Shown in pieces: positions 56,584 to 64,000 of a DNA stretch of 64,000 bases. This DNA is from CAWARU01 sp963784575 (lineage in GTDB: Bacteria; Pseudomonadota; Gammaproteobacteria; UBA6186; Azoamicaceae), in assembly GCA_963784575.1 (NCBI GenBank), contig CAWARU010000001.1, positions 1,922,001 to 1,986,000 of the forward strand, given 5' to 3'. Position 1 is the stretch's first letter. Every line of letters starts with the position of its first letter. Made by a program: the position numbers and the translations under genes. The notes beneath the pieces were generated by a model. The model did no database searches and was not told the DNA's origin. It was given only the letters and a program-made list of their open reading frames with translations.

Positions 56584-58092
56584 ATGTCTATGACACCAGA
56601 AGAGCATAACCTACCACTTTCTATGCCGCCAGATCCTAGTGAGGATACAGACGCTGCTGCAGTACCTGGAATGGGTGCGCAATCACACAGCGCCTTAGAC
56701 GACCATTCTGCTGATTTACCAGATTTATTGGATAACCCATTTATCCCCCCAGTTGGCATTCCTGGTGGGCCTGATTCGGGAAGCGCTTCTGCTGCAAACC
56801 CTTTGGGATTATCAGATCTCCATCCAGAGAGTGTTATAGATCCCTCCGTCTTAGCTGCCTTGGGATCCGCATCTGCAACGGGCCATGACCTTCCTCCCTT
56901 AGATGATGACCCCGTTAAACTCCCAGATCTTGAAATAAAAGAAATGTGGGAGATGATGAGAAATGGCGGAGAAGACGCCTCGTTACGCAGAATATTGGAA
57001 CAGTCCAAAAAAGAAGCGGATGCCAAAGGTTCCCCAGCATCGAAGCCAGAAAAAGCTGCTGAAGGCAACGGCCAAAGCAATGGCAGTCCGGATCCTAAAA
57101 AATTAGACTCAGACAAAGAAGCTTCAGGAAAGACTTCCCCGACAGAAGGATCAAAAGGAGAACAAAGTCCAGAAGCTCCAAAATCAGATCTGCTGAAAAA
57201 GATGAATTCAGTGATCATTGAAAAACTCTATAATGTTTTAAAGTCCTCCAGTATGACAACTATCATTGACCACAGAAATAATACTTCACGAGTAGTCGAT
57301 GAAGTCACTAAAAAAATTGAAGAGTTAGAAAAAACAGCGAAAGAGTCGTCTGAAGATGCAGCACTACAAACAGCCTTAATCTCAAAAATGGAACGTTTAA
57401 AATTTCAATTAAAAGAATTGGATCGCTGCCTCAAGGAATTCATGGATAAAAAATATAGTGAAGAGGCAAAAAGACAAAAAGAAGAGTCCGTTCTGGGCGG
57501 GGTTGTTTTTTCTCCTTTTTCAAGTGTTGATCCGCAAACCGCGCCCGCGTCTCAAGGTCACATTATGAATGACATCCCAGCTGATAAGCGTTTCTGGGAG
57601 TATGATCCCAAAGATACAAGCCGTATCATTTTGAAATCTGCTCTTAATGGTATTGTGAATAAGGTACCTGGAAATACTGGATTAACCAGTGATTCTGCAA
57701 ATCGTGCTTTAACTGCAACAGAGCCTTTCAGACATAGTAAAGGACCGGTTGAGACCCTTACTGAACAATTTGATATGTGTCGCCATAGTTTAAGCATCGA
57801 TCATATGCCAGAGAAAACAAAAAAACTCATGCTGTCAGGGTTTGATTCGAGCCTCCGGCCAGGTTTAGGTTTAGGATTTGGATTAATAAGCGGTGCAGGA
57901 AGTAGAGCAGTTGGTGCTCTCAGTGGGTTGCCCGCGGCTGATTCTGCTTCAGAAAGAGCAAGGGCCGAAAGAGAAAAAGCAGAAAGGGAACGGGCAGAAA
58001 AGGAAAGAGCAGAAAAGGAAAAGAAGAAAGTGCCTCTTACCCATGCGGAAAAATTGAAACAGCGCTACGGCGGAAGAAACCGTAAAGCATAA
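56584..58092 (+). CDS. Disordered/coiled-coil protein of unknown function (candidate effector)
   Basis: A 502-residue soluble protein that I do not recognise. Residues 1-120 are acidic, rich in Pro, Asp and Ser; 130-205 are a Lys/Glu/Ser/Gly-rich disordered stretch; 205-305 are helical and probably coiled coil (VVDEVTKKIEELEKTAKE, KMERLKFQLKELDRCLKEF); a possible folded part follows to about 430; then Gly-rich and a charged repeat (RAEREKAERERAEKERAEKE) and a basic end (RYGGRNRKA). No signal peptide or membrane segment. Strong AAGGAG ribosome site. It is alone between arginine catabolism and an M20 peptidase. Composition fits a secreted effector or scaffold, without proof. Confidence 0.65.
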   Translation: MSMTPEEHNLPLSMPPDPSEDTDAAAVPGMGAQSHSALDDHSADLPDLLDNPFIPPVGIPGGPDSGSASAANPLGLSDLHPESVIDPSVLAALGSASATGHDLPPLDDDPVKLPDLEIKEMWEMMRNGGEDASLRRILEQSKKEADAKGSPASKPEKAAEGNGQSNGSPDPKKLDSDKEASGKTSPTEGSKGEQSPEAPKSDLLKKMNSVIIEKLYNVLKSSSMTTIIDHRNNTSRVVDEVTKKIEELEKTAKESSEDAALQTALISKMERLKFQLKELDRCLKEFMDKKYSEEAKRQKEESVLGGVVFSPFSSVDPQTAPASQGHIMNDIPADKRFWEYDPKDTSRIILKSALNGIVNKVPGNTGLTSDSANRALTATEPFRHSKGPVETLTEQFDMCRHSLSIDHMPEKTKKLMLSGFDSSLRPGLGLGFGLISGAGSRAVGALSGLPAADSASERARAEREKAERERAEKERAEKEKKKVPLTHAEKLKQRYGGRNRKA

Positions 58093-58107
58093 AAGCGTAA
58101 ATAAGTA

Positions 58108-58149
58108 AGGGGGCCGTAACATAAGTATTACTACTTCTGACGGCTCCCT
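58108..58149. terminator. Hairpin between convergent genes
   Basis: AGGGGGCCGT (58108-58117) pairs with ACGGCTCCCT (58140-58149) with one G-T pair, around a 22-base loop. It lies between the convergent genes ending at 58092 and 58150 and may end both transcripts. Confidence 0.5.
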
Positions 58150-59358
58150 CTATTTCAAAACATCTTTGCCTTTTTGTGCCAGACGACACAGCACTTCATA
58201 AGTAAGACGAATCCTTTTCCCAATACTATCTATCAAAACGTATTCTTCATTCGTGTGGATCTTGCCACCGCATACCCCCATCGTGTCTACATTGGGTAAG
58301 CCTATTGCAGACAAATTATTGCCATCCGAACATCCGCCGCTTGGCCGAACACTTAAGGTTTGCCCCAGCTCTCCAGCCACTTCCAAGACCAAATCATACA
58401 ATTTCTTGGTGGTTTTATCGATGATTCTTGGAATTCTGGTGAATTTCCCAAACAATTCTACTCGTATTCCAGGAGGCCAATCCGAATCATTGGTCATTTT
58501 ATGCAAGTTATCTGTAACCCATTGCTGATCTTCTACCCGAGAGATTCTGACATCAAAACGGCAAATAGCAAGATCAGGCACTTTGTTTACCGCTCCGCCC
58601 CCTTCAATCTGACCAGCATTGATTTTGACCCCCTCCCGTTTACCATTGAGAGTACTGAGTTTATCGATGATCTTGGCAAGAGCAAAAATTGCATTTGCGC
58701 CAGACTCAAAATCCCGTCCGACATGCGCTGCTTTGCCGCGCACCACAATAGTGAATTTTCCACTGCCGCTGCGATCTGAAACAAGGGTTCCTTTCTCATC
58801 CATGGCAGGTTCAAACAAGAGTGCAAGATTATGTTCTTTTGCAGCTTGATTCAATTCATTCGAAGAACCAAGCGATCCGATTTCTTCATCGGGATTAATG
58901 AAAACTTCCCAGCCAATCCGATCGCGTAAAGGATGCTGCTCAAAGGCTTTTAAGGCTTGTAGCATCACCAATATGCCGCCTTTCATATCTGAGACACCAG
59001 GTCCTTGCAGGATATTATCTTCTGTACGTCTTGCCTCTTGAAAAGGACTATTCGCTTCGAAAACAGTATCCATATGCCCTACCAATAAAATCTGTAAAGG
59101 CGCTTCTCGCCGCTTTCGGAAACGCAGCACAGGGCCCAGAGCCATTTCAGTAGGGCGTCCTTTTGCATTGATATTTTCTACGGGAGGGACAGGAACAATG
59201 CGTCTTTCGCAATCGAGAATCTCAAACTCCTCCATGAGAACATCTGCCATCCGGTTTAGACCCGGAATATTATAGGAGCCTGAATTGATGGCTGACCACT
59301 GCATTAATTTCTGAACTAATTCTTCTCGATCGATTTTGAGGTTTTCGCTGATCTCCAT
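58150..59358 (-). CDS. M20 family metallopeptidase (glutamate carboxypeptidase-like)
   Basis: A 402-residue two-zinc peptidase. Ligand motifs are complete: GHMDTVF (His, Asp), GVSDMKGG (bridging Asp), NPDEEIGS (catalytic Glu and ligand Glu), SGGCSDGNNLS and GGKIHTNEEY (final His). A dimerisation domain lies in the middle (RGKAAHVGRDFESGANAI). It resembles carboxypeptidase G2/ArgE-like enzymes that remove C-terminal Glu or act on dipeptides. No signal peptide, so cytoplasmic. The exact substrate is unknown. Confidence 0.85.
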   Translation of the reverse strand: MEISENLKIDREELVQKLMQWSAINSGSYNIPGLNRMADVLMEEFEILDCERRIVPVPPVENINAKGRPTEMALGPVLRFRKRREAPLQILLVGHMDTVFEANSPFQEARRTEDNILQGPGVSDMKGGILVMLQALKAFEQHPLRDRIGWEVFINPDEEIGSLGSSNELNQAAKEHNLALLFEPAMDEKGTLVSDRSGSGKFTIVVRGKAAHVGRDFESGANAIFALAKIIDKLSTLNGKREGVKINAGQIEGGGAVNKVPDLAICRFDVRISRVEDQQWVTDNLHKMTNDSDWPPGIRVELFGKFTRIPRIIDKTTKKLYDLVLEVAGELGQTLSVRPSGGCSDGNNLSAIGLPNVDTMGVCGGKIHTNEEYVLIDSIGKRIRLTYEVLCRLAQKGKDVLK

Positions 59359-59420
59359 AATTCTTCCTTAGTGCTGCACTTTTAGTGCTGAACCTAGAGA
59401 GATACAAGATATACTAGTAA

Positions 59421-61541
59421 TCACCGCATCCTTTTCACATGGGTCACACCTTGAACTGCACGTAAGCTTCGCATAATTCGTGCCAAGTGCTTTCTATTTT
59501 GCACATTCACCAAGAACATGATACTGGTATGTTGACTCCTAGAGTCCAATTCATTGATGTGTACATTTTCAATATTAGCACCACAATCTGATAATACATT
59601 GGCTAAGATTGCCAATACGCCGCGTTGATTTAGCACATCCACCCGCAATTCAACCTGAAACTCTCCTTGAACCTTATCAGCCCATTGAATATAAATATAT
59701 TTTTCTGGATGCTTGCGCATTTCTGTGACATTATTGCAATTTTCGCGATGCACAGAAATGCCGCGTCCAGCCGTCAAAAAGCCGACGATGGAATCCCCAG
59801 GAATAGGGCGGCAACATTTGGCATAATTCACCACCATGCCTTCTGTTCCTTGGATCGCCAATGGGCTAGCAGGTGCGATCTGAGATTCTTCTCCGGATAT
59901 ATCAGCTGATAAGCGCTTGGCGATGAGCGGTGCCACGAAATTCCCAAGCCCAATTTCTTCGTAGAGCCTTTCTACGCTCTCTAATTTTAATTCGGTGAGT
60001 AATTTTTGTATCCGTTCCCAGGTGATGTCCGAAAGTCCTATTTTTAGCGCTGATAGCGCACGTTCAAATAAACGCTTGCCTAAAATGCGCGCTTCATTGT
60101 GCTGCTGATTCTTCAGCCAATGACGAATGTTGCTGCGCGCTTTACCCGTCACCACAAATCCAAGCCAAGCAGGATTTGGGTGTGCACCGTCCGCTGTGAT
60201 AATTTCGATGGTTTGACCGCTTGTGATTCGGGAACTTAAAGGCACCAGTCTGCGATCGATTTTAGCCGCGATGCAGGTGTTGCCAACATCCGTATGAACG
60301 GCATAGGCAAAATCAACAGCGGTGGCACCATTCGGCAAGGAGAGAATATCGCCATTCGGCGTAAAAACATAGACTTCATCTGGATAGAGATCAACCTTGA
60401 CATGCTCAATAAATTCTAAGGAATTTCGCGTGTTTTTTTGAATTTCTAACATGCTCTTCAGCCATTCTCGAGCGCGCCTTTCTGCTTCATTTTTCCCGAC
60501 TGTATCCGCGGATTTATAGAGCCAATGCGCAGCAATTCCTTGCTCAGCCATGCGATCCATTTCTTCTGTTCGTATTTGCACTTCTACAGGGACGCCGAAC
60601 GGGCCTACGACTGTGGTGTGTAATGACTGATAGCCATTGGCCTTAGGTACTGCAATGTAATCTTTAAAGCGACCGTGAATGGGCTTAAATAAATTATGAA
60701 CCACACCAAGAACGCGATAGCAGCTGTCTACTTTGTCGACCAGCACCCGAAGCGCATACACATCCATGATTTCAGAGAGGGACAGATCTTTCTTGCGCAT
60801 TTTCTTGTACAAGCTGTACAAGTGCTTTTCTCGCCCCATGATGACAAATGGACCGACATTTTCTTGTTCCAAGCGGGCTTTTAAATTAGATTCGATGGCT
60901 TGAATGATCTCTTTACGATTGCCCCGGGCTTTTCGAACGGCTTCTTTCAACACCCGATACCGCACTGGATATAAATAGGAAAAACCGAGATCTTCAAACT
61001 CAACACGAAAACTGTTCATACCCAAACGCGTCGCAATGGGTGCATATATTTCCAATGTTTCTTTTGCAATGCGTTTTTGTTTTGCTGATGACAAGGAATC
61101 TAGGGTGCGGAGATTGTGGAGGCGGTCTGCCAATTTCACCAATATAACGCGAATATCACGCGCCATCGCGAGCATCATTTTTCTGAGATTCTCAGCCTGG
61201 GCCTCGGCGCGGGATTCGAATTTGATCATATCGAGTTTGCTTACCCCATCCACCAATTCTGCCACTTCATCGCCAAATTTTTCGGCAACCGTGGTTTTAT
61301 CTAGATGGGTATCTTCGATAACATCATGAAGAATCGCTGCGATAATACTCTGGTGATCCATGTGCATCCCGGCCAGGATGCGGGCCACTTCGATTGGGTG
61401 GGAAATATAAGGTTCGCCGTCGGCGCGGCTTTGCCCTTCATGAGCTTTAGCAGCCAGGAGATAGGCAGAAGAAATCTCGGCAACTTGTTCTTGGTTTAAA
61501 TAGCTCGCCAGTTGTTCACGCAAATCGGCAAATTGAAACAC
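59421..61541 (-). CDS. spoT: Bifunctional (p)ppGpp synthetase/hydrolase
   Basis: A 706-residue RelA/SpoT homologue. The hydrolase HD domain is intact (ISHPIEVARI, ILHDVIEDT). The synthetase domain has RFKDYIAVPKANGYQSLHT; its RxKD variant is the form seen in bifunctional enzymes, as opposed to ExDD of RelA. TGS (YVFTPNGDILSLPNGATAVDFAYAVH) and C-terminal ACT domains follow. It sets the alarmone level in starvation. It follows rpoZ by 87 bases, as in E. coli (gmk-rpoZ-spoT). Confidence 0.95.
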   Translation of the reverse strand: MFQFADLREQLASYLNQEQVAEISSAYLLAAKAHEGQSRADGEPYISHPIEVARILAGMHMDHQSIIAAILHDVIEDTHLDKTTVAEKFGDEVAELVDGVSKLDMIKFESRAEAQAENLRKMMLAMARDIRVILVKLADRLHNLRTLDSLSSAKQKRIAKETLEIYAPIATRLGMNSFRVEFEDLGFSYLYPVRYRVLKEAVRKARGNRKEIIQAIESNLKARLEQENVGPFVIMGREKHLYSLYKKMRKKDLSLSEIMDVYALRVLVDKVDSCYRVLGVVHNLFKPIHGRFKDYIAVPKANGYQSLHTTVVGPFGVPVEVQIRTEEMDRMAEQGIAAHWLYKSADTVGKNEAERRAREWLKSMLEIQKNTRNSLEFIEHVKVDLYPDEVYVFTPNGDILSLPNGATAVDFAYAVHTDVGNTCIAAKIDRRLVPLSSRITSGQTIEIITADGAHPNPAWLGFVVTGKARSNIRHWLKNQQHNEARILGKRLFERALSALKIGLSDITWERIQKLLTELKLESVERLYEEIGLGNFVAPLIAKRLSADISGEESQIAPASPLAIQGTEGMVVNYAKCCRPIPGDSIVGFLTAGRGISVHRENCNNVTEMRKHPEKYIYIQWADKVQGEFQVELRVDVLNQRGVLAILANVLSDCGANIENVHINELDSRSQHTSIMFLVNVQNRKHLARIMRSLRAVQGVTHVKRMR

Positions 61542-61628
61542 ATTAAGCCCCCGAAGCTCTAAAATCTGATGCTGCTTCTATTTTTCAAAGAAATCATTCA
61601 AAGATATTAGAAGATCAGCAGATCTCTC

Positions 61629-61841
61629 TTAAGCTTCAGTTTTTTCTGATTGTTGTTTCTCTTGTATGTGACCCAGTGCAATTTCGCGCAATGCGACGAC
61701 TGTTGGCTTATCATTATCCCAGGGTACGGTAGCTTCAGCACCTCCCAAGGCAAGTTGACGAGCGCGTTTTGCAGCTTTTAATACTAATTGAAATCGATTA
61801 TCAACCGATCCCAAGCAATCTTCTATGGTAATTCGAGCCAT
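61629..61841 (-). CDS. rpoZ: RNA polymerase omega subunit
   Basis: A 70-residue protein starting MARITIEDCLGSVDNRFQLVLKA... (first 20 match the family), with AAKRARQLALGG, and VALREIALGHI. Omega stabilises the beta' subunit and in proteobacteria mediates a ppGpp site, fitting its place next to spoT. Start has GGAG nearby upstream. Confidence 0.96.
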   Translation of the reverse strand: MARITIEDCLGSVDNRFQLVLKAAKRARQLALGGAEATVPWDNDKPTVVALREIALGHIQEKQQSEKTEA

Positions 61842-61904
61842 GAAATACTCCGAAAAAATAAGAACTTTGTGAATGATTTCCCTATATAAAAAGGGTTATA
61901 AAAC

Positions 61905-61932
61905 ATAATAGATTATCACATTAATTGAGCAA
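61905..61932 (-). promoter_or_regulatory. Probable rpoZ-spoT promoter
   Basis: On the minus strand TTGCTC (61927-61932) and TATTAT (61905-61910) with a 16-base spacer, 63 bases before the rpoZ start. The rest of the 231-base rpoZ-gmk gap shows no gene. Confidence 0.4.
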
Positions 61933-62072
61933 CATGCAAGGAGCATCTTCTCTTCTTCAGGTGTTCCTGCCTAGGTCCTTGTTGCCCATTTGCTCTAGTG
62001 TCCTATCGAAGGCCTCGGGGTCCTGTCGCTGTATTTCTTTAGGGGCATATTTTGGGGAAGCAGAGATTAGAG

Positions 62073-62687
62073 TTACAATCCCAACTTAATAAACGCATCT
62101 CTTAAATGGTTCTGCTGATATTTCAACGTTAATCGTCTCGCCTGCACTATTGCCTTCATATCATTCAAAGCATCTTCAAACACTTCGTTATAAACGAGGT
62201 AATCATATTCGAGATACTTAGATAATTCTGTTTTCGCATCTTTCATGCGGGATTCAATGATGTCAAAATTGTCGCGATGGCGTTTTCTTAAGCGCTCCCG
62301 CAAATCTTCTAGACTCGGGGGCAGTATAAAAATACTGATGGCGTCCACAAACTGGGTTCGGATTTGTCTAGCTCCTTGCCAATCAATTTCAAGTATGACA
62401 TCTTCATTTTTCAAAGTTTCTTCGACCCATGTTCTCGAAGTACCGTAATAACAGCCAAATACCTTTGCATGTTCCAGAAAAATTCCCTGGCCTTGCATTT
62501 CATGGAATTCTGATTTCGAGATAAAATGATAGTTAATGTCATTTGTCTCGCCCGGTCTTTGTTCTCGCGTTGTGTAGGAGACAGAGATGCGGATGTTGGG
62601 GATATCTTTTGCCAAAGCATGCACTAGGCTGGTTTTGCCAGCTCCCGAAGGGGCAGAGACTATATATAATGTACCTTCTTTTGCCAT
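62073..62687 (-). CDS. gmk: Guanylate kinase
   Basis: A 204-residue enzyme with the P-loop SAPSGAGKTSLVHAL, the GMP-binding SVSYTTREQRPGE and LEIDWQGARQIR. It phosphorylates GMP to GDP, essential for nucleotide supply and for the ppGpp pool handled by spoT next door. Confidence 0.96.
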   Translation of the reverse strand: MAKEGTLYIVSAPSGAGKTSLVHALAKDIPNIRISVSYTTREQRPGETNDINYHFISKSEFHEMQGQGIFLEHAKVFGCYYGTSRTWVEETLKNEDVILEIDWQGARQIRTQFVDAISIFILPPSLEDLRERLRKRHRDNFDIIESRMKDAKTELSKYLEYDYLVYNEVFEDALNDMKAIVQARRLTLKYQQNHLRDAFIKLGL

Positions 62688-62725
62688 TTAATTCCAGGCT
62701 CCTCGCACTGTCCATGAACGCCCAT

Positions 62726-62825
62726 CTTTGGGCAATCTCGCATTAAAAATTCAACAAAACTTGCTCATTTACTATTTGTAAACTCCGCTGTTTTGTTGAA
62801 TTTTTAATGCGAGATTGCCTCAAAG
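62726..62825. repeat. 30-bp perfect inverted repeat between yicC and gmk
   Basis: Arms at 62731-62760 and 62790-62819 are exact reverse complements over 30 bases (GGCAATCTCGCATTAAAAAT...), with a 29-base spacer. Beyond a one-base bulge the pairing extends five more bases (CTTTG 62726-62730 with CAAAG 62821-62825). It lies between stop of yicC and start of gmk and would fold in their message. Confidence 0.93.
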
Positions 62826-62891
62826 TCTTCCCGTTTTTTCAAACCTAATCTCTTATGCCTGAACAATTATCTAATCTACTTGTATGAACTT

Positions 62892-63755
62892 TCATACCAA
62901 ATTTTGTATCTGTTCACGTACCTGCTCTATGAGCACCTTGAGCTCAATTGATGCATCCGTAATTTCAGAATCTATGGATTTTGAAGCCAGCGTATTCGCT
63001 TCCCGATTCATTTCCTGCATCAGAAAATCTAGGCGTCTTCCCACAGAATCCCCCTCGACAAGAATTTTTTCCGTTGCCTGAACATGCGTTGCAAGACGAT
63101 CAAGTTCTTCCTCAACATCAAGCTTTGCAATCGCGTAAACTAATTCCTGTTCCAAACGAGGAACATCAAAATCTATCACAACACTCTTCAGGCGTTGCAA
63201 CAACCTTTCTCGATAATCACTTAAAACTTCAGGAATTCTTTTTCTGACAATTTCCAACAGTATTGACATGCGCTGCAAGCGATCTTTGATGAGCGAGGAG
63301 AGAGCATTGCCTTCTTCTGCACGTTTTTTCATAAGCTCTACTACTGCGCTGTGGAATCCAACTAAAATTGCTTCCTTCACCTCTGCAGCATTTTGCTCGG
63401 GTGCTTTGACAACTTTGGGCCATTTCAAAATGTCTAGCGGAGAAATGACTGCACTGGTTGGCAATAGCCTTTGAATTTCCTGGCACTGCTGAATGATGCG
63501 AACGATCAAGGGAATGTTGAGTGCTGTGCTTTCGAGCGCGTCATTGAGTTCCAACGTAAGGCTGCAATCGATTTTGCCTCTACGGATTTCACGCCTAGCA
63601 ATGTCTCGCAATTGAATTTCTAAATCTTTCAGCCAATCAGGAAGCTTGAAGGAGAGTTCGAGGTAACGATGATTGATAGATTTCAATTCAAATCGAAGCG
63701 TACCCCAATCCGAATGTTTTTCATATTCTGCATAGGCGGTCATGCTGTAAATCAT
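62892..63755 (-). CDS. yicC: YicC family endoribonuclease
   Basis: A 287-residue YicC protein: MIYSMTAYAEYE at the start, LKSINHRYLELSFKLP, and the C-terminal GRRLDFLMQEMNREANTLASKS. E. coli YicC has been described as an endoribonuclease acting in RNA turnover. ATG 63755 matches the family N-terminus; an upstream TTG at 63764 is possible. It is normally near gmk in gammaproteobacteria. Confidence 0.92.
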   Translation of the reverse strand: MIYSMTAYAEYEKHSDWGTLRFELKSINHRYLELSFKLPDWLKDLEIQLRDIARREIRRGKIDCSLTLELNDALESTALNIPLIVRIIQQCQEIQRLLPTSAVISPLDILKWPKVVKAPEQNAAEVKEAILVGFHSAVVELMKKRAEEGNALSSLIKDRLQRMSILLEIVRKRIPEVLSDYRERLLQRLKSVVIDFDVPRLEQELVYAIAKLDVEEELDRLATHVQATEKILVEGDSVGRRLDFLMQEMNREANTLASKSIDSEITDASIELKVLIEQVREQIQNLV

Positions 63756-63760
63756 TTGAA

Positions 63761-64000
63761 TCAATCCTCGGTAAGTACTGAATCCTTGCTGAGTTCAATA
63801 TTCTGGCTGCGATAGGAAGCCAAGAAGACGAAGCTTAACAATCCAATCCCTATAATAACACTAATGAAAAAAGACATCGAGAGTGCATCACCTTGACAGA
63901 TTCTACCTACACAATTAATACAGAAAGCAGCAGTGATGAATTGCAATGCACCTAGCAGGCCTGAAGCCATGCCTGAGAAGTTTGTAGCAACGGATGTCAT
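63761..64000 (-). CDS. C-terminal end of an MFS transporter (partial)
   Basis: The frame is open to the window end and encodes about 79 residues: GMASGLLGALQFITAAFC and SFFISVIIGIGLLSFVFLASY are the last two membrane segments of an MFS protein, similar to the Bcr/CflA drug-resistance group (SGxASALLGxLQ). The 5' part lies beyond the window. Confidence 0.65.
   Translation of the reverse strand: MTSVATNFSGMASGLLGALQFITAAFCINCVGRICQGDALSMSFFISVIIGIGLLSFVFLASYRSQNIELSKDSVLTED

Noticed and set aside
1..64000. CRISPR array, prophage or insertion sequence
   Set aside because: No regularly spaced repeats, phage genes or transposase frames were seen on either strand.

Overview
The window is AT-rich (roughly 40% GC by eye) gammaproteobacterial chromosome. 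The housekeeping run yicC-gmk-rpoZ-spoT, the arginine succinyltransferase genes astA-astD-astB, asmA-mutY-yggX beside tRNA-Phe, and the alpha-2-macroglobulin/pbpC pair all point that way. Several large proteins look host-directed: a leucine-rich-repeat protein with an F-box-like tail, a permuted papain-like protein with membrane segments, a disordered/coiled-coil protein, and a membrane protein ending in a CAAX box. My best guess is a host-associated member of the Legionellales; this is inference, no 16S rRNA or Dot/Icm genes are in view.

Layout. (1) 1-19.1 kb: a biosynthetic cluster in two divergent operons around a control region at 8764-9001 that carries three copies of a CCGTAA-N3-TTACGG dyad. 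Leftward: drug-efflux MFS, A-T-KS-T hybrid NRPS/PKS, C-A NRPS. Rightward: a second MFS, a membrane protein (two reading frames) ending in a CAAX box, 4-hydroxymandelate synthase-like dioxygenase, aminotransferase, SnoaL-like protein, FAD monooxygenase, formyltransferase-condensation protein and a degenerate adenylation domain with an in-frame palindromic repeat. (2) 19.2-27.2 kb: pbpC and an alpha-2-macroglobulin gene cut in two by one in-frame stop. (3) 27.2-33.3 kb: tRNA-Gly, asmA, mutY, yggX, tRNA-Phe, an unknown protein and a class II aminoacyl-tRNA synthetase paralog. (4) 33.4-40.0 kb: effector-like and membrane proteins. (5) 40.0-42.9 kb: zinc uptake genes znuABC, with znuB and znuC both frameshifted. 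(6) 42.9-56.3 kb: a leftward block joining cyanophycin metabolism (two cphA synthetases alternating with two cphB cyanophycinases, plus an isoaspartyl peptidase), ubiA, and astB-astD-astA. Together these genes could store arginine and aspartate as cyanophycin, cut it to beta-Asp-Arg, hydrolyse the dipeptide, and degrade the arginine (astC and astE are not in the window). (7) 56.5-64 kb: an effector-like gene, an M20 peptidase, spoT, rpoZ, gmk, yicC and the end of an MFS gene.

A recurring theme is lesions: eight probable frameshifts and one nonsense codon, falling in the biosynthetic cluster, znuB, znuC, one cphB and the macroglobulin gene, and in none of the core housekeeping genes. Three are one-base contractions of homopolymers (G5 to G4 twice, A9 to A8), which could be sequencing error; the others (a 4-bp duplication, a nonsense codon) look more like real decay. 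No insertion sequence, prophage or CRISPR array was seen.
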